A DNA stretch of 64,000 bases from positions 1 through 64,000 of the forward strand of contig JAFEFS010000099.1 of NCBI GenBank assembly GCA_018240465.1, in the 5' to 3' direction. Each line of letters begins with the position of its first letter. The first letter of the stretch is position 1. A program made the position numbers and the translations under genes. Positions 16,516 to 22,666 of this stretch are shown piece after piece. A model generated the notes under the pieces. It saw nothing but the letters and a program-made list of their open reading frames with translations, had not been told where the DNA came from and did not search any database. The DNA comes from Pseudomonadota bacterium. GTDB lineage: Bacteria > Pseudomonadota > Gammaproteobacteria > Xanthomonadales > Rhodanobacteraceae.

Positions 16516-17079
16516 GTGTCGACCACGGCGATCAGCTACAGCGAACTCGGCGACGCGCTCATTCGCGTCCAGGCCGGCGTCGGCGCGAGCGAATTGCACG
16601 GTTCGCTGGTCGGTTATCTCTGCGGTGGCGGTGGCGGCGGCGCGGATGCACGGCACTGGTTCGACGCGCTCGAATTCGACCACGATGGCGAGATCGCCGG
16701 CGCACTGCCGCCGGGCCTGCTCGAGCAACTGCATCGCGAGTGTTCGAGCTGGCTTGCCGATCCCGAACCCGGTTTCGAGCCCATGTTGCCCGCCACGGAA
16801 ACGCCGATCGAGGTGCGTGCCGATGCATTGGTCGAGTGGTGCCGCGGCTTTCTCGGTGGCTTCGGTCTCGCCGGCGGCGTCCAGCACGGCTCACTGTCGC
16901 ACGACGCGCGGGAAATACTCGGTGATTTCGGCACGATCGCGGCGACGCGCTTCGAATACGCCGGCAACGAGGACGACGAAGCCGCACTCGCCGAAGTGAT
17001 CGAATTCATCCGCGTCGGCGCGTTGCTGCTGCATGCCGAATTGCACGCCGCGCCGCAATCCGGCACGACCTTGCACTGA
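16516..17079 (+). CDS. ygfB: UPF0149 (YgfB/YecA) family protein
   Basis: 187 residues, all-helical UPF0149 fold: ELHGSLVGYLCGG at the N-terminus, ALVEWCRGFLGGFGLAGG in the middle and an acidic NEDDEAALAEVIEFIRVGALLLHAEL at the end. The first ATG in frame would lie well inside the fold, so the GTG at 16516 (MSTTAISYSELGDALI) is chosen. ygfB precedes pepP in E. coli and Pseudomonas, and the same order holds here with an 8-base gap. In Pseudomonas aeruginosa YgfB has been linked to control of ampC; that role is not assumed here. Confidence 0.93.
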   Translation: MSTTAISYSELGDALIRVQAGVGASELHGSLVGYLCGGGGGGADARHWFDALEFDHDGEIAGALPPGLLEQLHRECSSWLADPEPGFEPMLPATETPIEVRADALVEWCRGFLGGFGLAGGVQHGSLSHDAREILGDFGTIAATRFEYAGNEDDEAALAEVIEFIRVGALLLHAELHAAPQSGTTLH

Positions 17080-17087
17080 CCCCCTGC

Positions 17088-18404
17088 ATGATCGAACAGA
17101 AGGAATACGCCCGCCGCCGCAAGCAGTTGATGCGCATCGTCGGCGACGACGCAATCTGCATCGTGGCGGCTGCGCCCGAGCGCGTGCGCAACAACGACTC
17201 GCACTATCCGTATCGGCAGGACAGCGATTTCCAGTACCTGACCGGCTTCGGCGAGCCCGAAGCCGTGCTTGCGCTGATCCCCGGCCGCGAGCACGGCGAA
17301 GAAATCCTGTTCTGCCGCGAACGCGACGCCGAACGCGAAGCCTGGGACGGCGCACGCGCGGGCACCGAGGGCGCGGTCGCGCGCTACGGCATGGACGACG
17401 CGTTCCCGATCGTCGACATCGACGACATCCTGCCCGGCATGATCGAGGGCCGCTCGCGCGTCTACTACCATTTCGGCCGCGACGTCGAGTTCGACACCAA
17501 GCTGATCGGCTGGGTCAACCGCGTGCGCGAGCAGATCCGCCGCGGTGCGCGCGCGCCGCACGAGTTCGTCGCGCTCGGCCACATCCTGCACGATCTGCGC
17601 TTGTACAAGACGCGCAGCGAACTGCGCGTGATGGCGAAATGCGCGAAGATCGCCGCCGACGCCCACCTGCGTGCGATACGTGCCACGCGGCCCGGCATGA
17701 ACGAGCACGAGATCGAAGCCGAGCTGCTGCACGCGTTCCGCAGACACGGCACGGTGCCGAGCTACGAGCCGATCGTCGCCGGCGGCGCGAACGGTTGCGT
17801 GCTGCACTACCGCGCGAACAACGCACCGCTCAGGGACGGTGACCTGCTGCTGATCGACGCCGGCGCGGAGCTCGACTGCTACGCCTCGGACATCACGCGC
17901 ACATTCCCGGTCAACGGCAAATTCACGCCGCCGCAGCGTGCGCTGTACGACATCGTGCTCGCGGCCCAGCGCGCGGCGATCGCCGAGGTGCGCCCGGGCA
18001 GGCCGTTCATCGCCTACCACGACGCCGCGGTGCGTGTGATCACCGCGGGCCTGATCAAGCTCGGCCTGCTCAAGGGCACTGTGCAGAAAAACATCGAAGA
18101 CGGCGCCTACCGGCGTTTCTACATGCACAAGACCGGGCACTGGCTCGGCCTCGACGTGCACGACGTCGGCGACTACCGCATCGACGGCGAATACCGCGAA
18201 CTCGAACCCGGCATGGTCGTCACCGTCGAACCGGGCATCTACATCGCGCCCGACGCCAGAGGCGTCGCCGCGCAATGGCGCGGCATCGGCATCCGCATCG
18301 AGGACGACATCGTGGTTACGCACGACGAACCGGAGATCCTCACCGCACACGTGCCGAACGATGCGGACGAGATCGAGGCATTGATGGCCAAGGCGCGATC
18401 GTGA
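17088..18404 (+). CDS. pepP: Xaa-Pro aminopeptidase (aminopeptidase P)
   Basis: 438 residues with the two-domain AMPP layout. The N-terminal creatinase-like domain has SHYPYRQDSDFQYLTGFGEPEAV. The pita-bread domain supplies the dinuclear metal ligands Asp257 and Asp268 (DAGAELDCYASDITRTF), His351 (HKTGHWLGLDVHD), Glu381 (TVEPGIY) and Glu405 (GIRIEDD), at nearly the same positions as in E. coli PepP. It removes N-terminal residues that precede proline, in the cytoplasm. It is co-transcribed with ygfB. In E. coli ubiH follows; here it does not, and a hairpin repeat ends the unit. Confidence 0.97.
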   Translation: MIEQKEYARRRKQLMRIVGDDAICIVAAAPERVRNNDSHYPYRQDSDFQYLTGFGEPEAVLALIPGREHGEEILFCRERDAEREAWDGARAGTEGAVARYGMDDAFPIVDIDDILPGMIEGRSRVYYHFGRDVEFDTKLIGWVNRVREQIRRGARAPHEFVALGHILHDLRLYKTRSELRVMAKCAKIAADAHLRAIRATRPGMNEHEIEAELLHAFRRHGTVPSYEPIVAGGANGCVLHYRANNAPLRDGDLLLIDAGAELDCYASDITRTFPVNGKFTPPQRALYDIVLAAQRAAIAEVRPGRPFIAYHDAAVRVITAGLIKLGLLKGTVQKNIEDGAYRRFYMHKTGHWLGLDVHDVGDYRIDGEYRELEPGMVVTVEPGIYIAPDARGVAAQWRGIGIRIEDDIVVTHDEPEILTAHVPNDADEIEALMAKARS

Positions 18405-18424
18405 AGCTCCCGGCGAACAACAAG

Positions 18425-18570
18425 CCCTCTCCCCCGACGGCTTCCTGTCGGGGGAGAGGGTTGGGTGAGGGGGTGTTTTTTGTGCGTGCGCGACCGAAAC
18501 GGCAGAATCAAAAGTGCCCCCAACCCCCGGCCCGCCCCCCCGATGATGGAACCATCGAGGGAGAGGGAGC
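18425..18570. repeat. REP-like CCCTCTCCC palindrome region
   Basis: A perfect 14-bp stem, CCCTCTCCCCCGAC (18425-18438) with GTCGGGGGAGAGGG (18447-18460), is followed by TTGGGTGAGGGGG and a T6 run. The second part (18520-18570) has more C-rich sequence and GAGGGAGAGGGAG just before the acvB ATG. Related CTCTCCC/GGGAGAG hairpins occur at 26850-26968 and 43726-43864. The element fills the 167-bp pepP-acvB gap. Confidence 0.7.
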
Positions 18571-18571
18571 C

Positions 18572-19978
18572 ATGTTGCGACGCGCACCGTCGCGGCTCGC
18601 CGCGTGGTTGGTGGCGATCGCTTTCACGCCCGCCGCATTCGCGGCCACCGTTCCGGTCCACTACGGTCTCTTCGGCAACGTCCACGTCGCTTCACCCGTC
18701 GGCGAGCCCAGGCACACCATCGTCTTCCTCTCGGACAAGGACGGCTGGAACGCGCGTGCCGAGTCGCTGGCAACGGCATTGAGCGCCGACGGCGCACTCG
18801 TGTTCGGCATCGACTATCCCGCATACCGGAAGGAAATGGAGTCGATCAAGAACGACGCCTGCCATTTCCCCTCCGCCCACATTCAGGAAATGAGCGACTG
18901 GATGCAGAGGGACCGCAAGCTGAAGAATTTTTCCTATCCGCTGCTGATCGGCGACGGCGCTGGCGCCGCGTTTGCGTACGCGGTCGATGCGCAGGCACCG
19001 AAGGGCACGTTCCGCGGGCTCGTCACCCTGGGCTGGGACTTCTCGCTGCGCTTTCCCAAGCCGCTGTGCAAGGGCGATGCCGGCGAGATGTCCGCAGCCG
19101 ACGGCAACGGCAGGTTCCGCATCGTCGCGGTGGGTGCCCTGCCGAACCGCTGGCTGCCGCTGCCGTTCGCCGATGGTGCGCGCGCGGATGGCGCGCTGTC
19201 GGCGCTGGAAGCGCTTTGGCGCAGGCTGCCGCGACCATTGCGCGCGGACACGCACGAAGACGCCGGGGCGCAGTTGAATGCAGACGTCGCCTGGTTGACC
19301 GCACCGGCCGCGATTGCGAAACCGTTGCCCGCCGACGTTGCCGACTTGCCGCTGGTCGAGGTTGCCGCGCAGGGGACGTTCGCCGAACGCATCGCGATCA
19401 TGCTTACCGGCGACGGCGGCTGGGCGGGCCTCGATGTCGCCGTGGCGGATCAGTTGGCCGCTCGAGGTATCGCCGTCGTCGGCCTCAACACGCTGAAATT
19501 CTTCTGGCAGACGCGCACGCCGGCGGAAGCGGCCGATGCGGTGGCGCGCATCATCGGCCACTACGGCAACGAGCACCCGGCGGCGGATTTCGTCGTGATC
19601 GGCTATTCGTTCGGCGCGAGTCTCGCGCCTGTCGTCGTCAACCGCGTGCCTGACAACACGCGCGCCTTGATCGCCGCGCAGGTGCTGATCTCGCCCGACC
19701 CCGAAGCCGTGTTTGAAATCCACGTCGGCGACTGGTTCGGCTCCACCCGGCACGACGGCGCGCTGGCGATCGCCCCCGAGATCGCGCGCACCACGGTGCC
19801 GGTGATCTGCGTGCATGGCGCCGAAGAAGGCGCCGACAGCTTCTGCGCGACGCTGACCGGCAAGCCGAATGTCACCGACGTTGCGCTGCCCGGCGGCCAT
19901 CACTACGACGGCGACTACGACGCGCTCGGCGCGCGCATCGCCGCAAGCTTGCCGGCACGCGGCGCCGATCGCCACTGA
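18572..19978 (+). CDS. acvB: AcvB/VirJ family protein (periplasmic alpha/beta hydrolase)
   Basis: 468 residues with a signal peptide (about 1-25, AFTPAAFA). Two alpha/beta-hydrolase-like halves are visible. The first (about 30-240) lacks an obvious nucleophile. The second (about 270-465) has the elbow VIGYSFGAS (Ser346) and a late GGHHYDGDYDAL with His443/His444. AcvB of Agrobacterium is a periplasmic lysyl-phosphatidylglycerol hydrolase, and VirJ is its Ti-plasmid paralogue; the reaction here is transferred from that family. The ribosome site GGGAGAGGG comes from the adjoining repeat. Its last 96 codons are duplicated 1,014 bp downstream, beyond vapBC. Confidence 0.9.
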   Translation: MLRRAPSRLAAWLVAIAFTPAAFAATVPVHYGLFGNVHVASPVGEPRHTIVFLSDKDGWNARAESLATALSADGALVFGIDYPAYRKEMESIKNDACHFPSAHIQEMSDWMQRDRKLKNFSYPLLIGDGAGAAFAYAVDAQAPKGTFRGLVTLGWDFSLRFPKPLCKGDAGEMSAADGNGRFRIVAVGALPNRWLPLPFADGARADGALSALEALWRRLPRPLRADTHEDAGAQLNADVAWLTAPAAIAKPLPADVADLPLVEVAAQGTFAERIAIMLTGDGGWAGLDVAVADQLAARGIAVVGLNTLKFFWQTRTPAEAADAVARIIGHYGNEHPAADFVVIGYSFGASLAPVVVNRVPDNTRALIAAQVLISPDPEAVFEIHVGDWFGSTRHDGALAIAPEIARTTVPVICVHGAEEGADSFCATLTGKPNVTDVALPGGHHYDGDYDALGARIAASLPARGADRH

Positions 19979-20009
19979 CCCACGGCCCCTGATGCGCTGG
20001 CGGGCTGTC

Positions 20010-20038
20010 TTGATACACCACCGTGTAAGACGTATCAT
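20010..20038 (+). promoter_or_regulatory. vapBC promoter with embedded inverted repeat
   Basis: TTGATA (20010-20015), a 17-base spacer and TATCAT (20033-20038) form a good sigma-70 promoter about 30 bases before vapB. The arms TGATAC (20011-20016) and GTATCA (20032-20037) are exact inverted repeats that cover both hexamers, as expected for an operator bound by the VapBC complex. Confidence 0.6.
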
Positions 20039-20069
20039 GGAAACCAGCTTACATTAGTTAGGGCCTTCC

Positions 20070-20303
20070 ATGGAAACCGTGGTTCTTTCCTCCAAGGGGC
20101 AGCTCGTCATTCCTGCCAGCGTGCGCGGCGCCTTGCGCTTGAAGGCGGGCAACCGCTTGGGAGTGACCATCGAAGGCGGCAGCATCGTGCTCAAGCCGGA
20201 CAGCGGGCCGGCGTGGAAGCCGTTGAATCCGACGGGAGCGAGCCTGAGCGCCGTCGAATTGTCGCACCCGGTGGACTTGAAGCATGAAGCCCGTCGCCGT
20301 TGA
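20070..20303 (+). CDS. vapB: AbrB/MazE-type antitoxin (VapB-like)
   Basis: 77 residues. The N-terminal 45 residues METVVLSSKGQLVIPASVRGALRLKAGNRLGVTIEGGSIVLKP are a swapped-hairpin AbrB DNA-binding domain. The rest (WKPLNPTGASLSAVELSHPVDLKHEARRR) is the extended toxin-binding tail. It neutralises the PIN toxin encoded by the overlapping downstream gene and should repress the operon through the dyad in its promoter. The stop lies 20 bases inside vapC. The base composition is lower in GC than the neighbours, which fits acquisition by transfer. Confidence 0.9.
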   Translation: METVVLSSKGQLVIPASVRGALRLKAGNRLGVTIEGGSIVLKPDSGPAWKPLNPTGASLSAVELSHPVDLKHEARRR

Positions 20304-20682
20304 TACGAATATTCTCGTACGTCTGGCGACCGGCGACGATGCACGGGAATATCGCGTTGTTTCCGAATCGCTGGCAACTCGCCCCTGGCGAGTTTTCCCC
20401 ACCGTGATTCTGGAAACGGAATGGGTACTTCGTTCCGTCTACGGCTACTCGCCAGCACAATTCTCCGACTTCGTTGAATGGATGGACGCCAGTGGACGCA
20501 TCGTCCTGATGGACACCGACACTGTACGTGCGGCCGTGTCGCATCATCGCGCAGGTCTGGATTTTGCTGATGCACTGCATATCGCACAGACCAACGGGGA
20601 ACCCTTCCTGACCTTGGACAAGGCGCTGCGGCGCAAAGCGGCCAAACGCGGCTTGCGCGCCAAAGGCGTGGCGATTGCCTGA
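20284..20682 (+). CDS. vapC: PIN-domain ribonuclease toxin (VapC-like)
   Basis: 132 residues with a complete PIN domain. Acidic metal ligands are visible in VAVDTNILVRLATGDD (Asp7), ILETEWVLR (Glu), and GLDFADALHIA (Asp), and the last block is PFLTLDKALRRKAAKRGL. PIN toxins cut tRNA or rRNA; the target is not predictable. It overlaps vapB by 20 bases, the normal arrangement. GC content is visibly lower than in the flanking genes. The pair is inserted between acvB and a copy of the acvB 3' end. Confidence 0.92.
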   Translation: MKPVAVDTNILVRLATGDDAREYRVVSESLATRPWRVFPTVILETEWVLRSVYGYSPAQFSDFVEWMDASGRIVLMDTDTVRAAVSHHRAGLDFADALHIAQTNGEPFLTLDKALRRKAAKRGLRAKGVAIA

Positions 20683-20698
20683 GAGCGCCGTACAAATG

Positions 20699-20992
20699 GT
20701 GTTTTCCCCCGACCCCGAAGCCGTGTTCGAGATCCACGTCGGCGACTGGTTCGGCTCCACCCATCACGACGGCGCGATTCCCATTGCACCCGAGATCGCG
20801 GATACGAAAGTGCCGGTGATCTGCGTGCATGGCGCCGAAGAAGGCGCCGACAGCTTCTGCGCGACGCTGACCGGCAAGCCGAATGTCACCGACGTTGCGC
20901 TGCCCGGCGGCCATCACTATGACGGCGACTACGACGCGCTCGGCGCGCGCATTGCCGCGAGCCAGCCACCGCGAACCGACGGCACGCACTGA
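20699..20992 (+). pseudogene. Duplicated 3' fragment of acvB
   Basis: From about 20704 to 20992 the DNA repeats the last 289 bases of acvB (19690-19978). The stretch 20810-20919 is identical to 19796-19905 over 110 bases by my reading; the flanks are more diverged. The reading frame SPDPEAVFEIHVGDWFG through GGHHYDGDYDALGARIAAS is still open, ending in TDGTH, but it lacks the signal peptide, the first domain and the nucleophile elbow. No good start with a ribosome site is present. It is a remnant rather than a functional gene, although a short product cannot be excluded. Confidence 0.85.
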
Positions 20993-20994
20993 TC

Positions 20995-22560
20995 ATGCAT
21001 CTGACCGATTCACTCTGGCAGGACGCACAGCGCGCGCTCGTGCGCGGCGACCAGCGTTCCGCCGCCGCCGCGCTCGAAGCCCTGGTCAAGCTGATGCCGG
21101 CATTCACGCCGGCGCACCTGACCCTGGGCGGCATCGCGCATGCGCAAGGCAGGTTGCGCGACGCGACGCGGCATGCTCTCGATGCTGCGACGAAACTGCC
21201 CGACGACGCCGACATGATCGGCAATGTCGTCAACGCGCTGCTGATGGTCGGCGAAGTCGTCATGGCGCGCGCCTGCCTTGCGCATCCGGCCATCGCGCGC
21301 TGCCGCATCGGCGCGGTGCTTGCGCGGCTTGCCGGCATGCAGCAGATGCTCGGCGAGCACGCCGCGGCACTCGCCCTGCTCGATCGTGCGCGCGCGGCGG
21401 GGTTGAACGATGCGGACCTGAGCTATCTGCGCGGCGTGCAGCTCACCTTCAATGGCCGCATCGACGAAGCCGTCGTCGAACTCGAGCGCTGCCTCAGGCT
21501 CGGCCCGAGCTACGGCCGCGCCGTGGTCACCCTCGCACGCCTGTCGAAGCAGACCGCCGAACGCAACCACCTCGACTACATCCGCGCGCAGTTGTCGCAC
21601 GTGCCGCGCGGCAGCGAGGACCATGCGGCATTTGAATTCGCGCAATACAAGGAACTGGAGGATCTCGGCGACTACGACGAGGCCTGGCGAGCGCTCGAAC
21701 GCGGCAACGCGGTCATGTACGCGCGGCTCGGCCACGACATTGCGCGTGAGCGGGCACGCATCGACGCGCTGATCGCGCGCTGCCCGGCCGAATTCGTGAA
21801 CGCACCCGGCACGGTCGCGCACGCGGGTCCGCAACCGATCTTCATCGTCGGCATGCCGCGCTCGGGCACGACCCTGCTCGATCGCATCCTCGGCAACCAC
21901 AGCCAGGTGATTTCGGCCGGCGAACTGGGCGATTTCGCCCGTCAGATGCGCTGGGCGGCGGACCATGTGACCGTGCAGCCGATCGATGAGACGATGCTGG
22001 AGCGCGCGCCCCGGCTGGACTATGCCGAGATCGGCCGGCGCTACCTCGCGCAGACGCAATGGCGCGCGCGCGGCAAGGCGTGGTTCATCGACAAACTGCC
22101 GATCAACTACGTGCAGGCCGGATTCGTCGCGCGCGCGCTGCCGCAGGCGCGCATCCTGCACATGACGCGCGCGCCGATGGACGTCTGTTTCTCGAACTGG
22201 CGCGCGTTCTTCGGCGGCGGCTACGCCTACAGCTACGATCTCGGCGCGTTGGCCGCACAGTACGCGGACTACCGGCGCGTGATGGCGCACTGGCACGCGG
22301 TCATGCCGGAGCGCATCCTCGATGTGTCGTACGAGTCGTTGACCCGCGATCCGGCACAAGTGGCGCGCGCAGCATTCGATTTCTGCGGACTGCCGTTCGA
22401 GGCTGCGGCGCTCGATATCGGCCGCAACACCACCCCGGTCGCGACCTTGAGCGCGATGCAGGTGCGCGGCGGGATACGCAGGCGCGAGGATGCCGAATGG
22501 GCGCCGTATGCCTCGCAACTGAATCCGCTCGCGGCCGGCATAGAAGCACTGCCACGCTGA
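20995..22560 (+). CDS. TPR-repeat sulfotransferase family protein
   Basis: 521 residues. The first 270 residues are TPR-like helices (AHLTLGGIAHAQGRLRDATRHALDAATKLP and similar units). The C-terminal half is a sulfotransferase_3-type domain with the PAPS 5'-phosphate loop IFIVGMPRSGTTLLDRIL (about 282-299), the 3'-phosphate region ARILHMTRAPMDVCFSNW and YESLTRDP. Such genes are frequent in Xanthomonads and Sphingomonads, often beside TonB-dependent receptors, as here (convergent, 106 bases apart). The acceptor substrate is unknown. The ATG at 20995 follows the acvB remnant by 2 bases, so the upstream promoter arrangement was probably altered by the duplication. Confidence 0.9.
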   Translation: MHLTDSLWQDAQRALVRGDQRSAAAALEALVKLMPAFTPAHLTLGGIAHAQGRLRDATRHALDAATKLPDDADMIGNVVNALLMVGEVVMARACLAHPAIARCRIGAVLARLAGMQQMLGEHAAALALLDRARAAGLNDADLSYLRGVQLTFNGRIDEAVVELERCLRLGPSYGRAVVTLARLSKQTAERNHLDYIRAQLSHVPRGSEDHAAFEFAQYKELEDLGDYDEAWRALERGNAVMYARLGHDIARERARIDALIARCPAEFVNAPGTVAHAGPQPIFIVGMPRSGTTLLDRILGNHSQVISAGELGDFARQMRWAADHVTVQPIDETMLERAPRLDYAEIGRRYLAQTQWRARGKAWFIDKLPINYVQAGFVARALPQARILHMTRAPMDVCFSNWRAFFGGGYAYSYDLGALAAQYADYRRVMAHWHAVMPERILDVSYESLTRDPAQVARAAFDFCGLPFEAAALDIGRNTTPVATLSAMQVRGGIRRREDAEWAPYASQLNPLAAGIEALPR

Positions 22561-22611
22561 AACTCCGCTCGGCGAAACGCAGCCATCGGCGTTCCCCCGA
22601 AACCCAATGAA

Positions 22612-22639
22612 AAAGGGCCGGCGAAAACGCCGGCCCTTT
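22612..22639. terminator. Bidirectional terminator
   Basis: A perfect 12-bp stem AAAGGGCCGGCG / CGCCGGCCCTTT with an AAAA loop lies between the convergent sulfotransferase and TonB-receptor genes. A-runs and T-runs on the outside make it plausible on both strands. Confidence 0.85.
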
Positions 22640-22666
22640 GTAAACGCGGATCGCGTGTTCGCCTGC

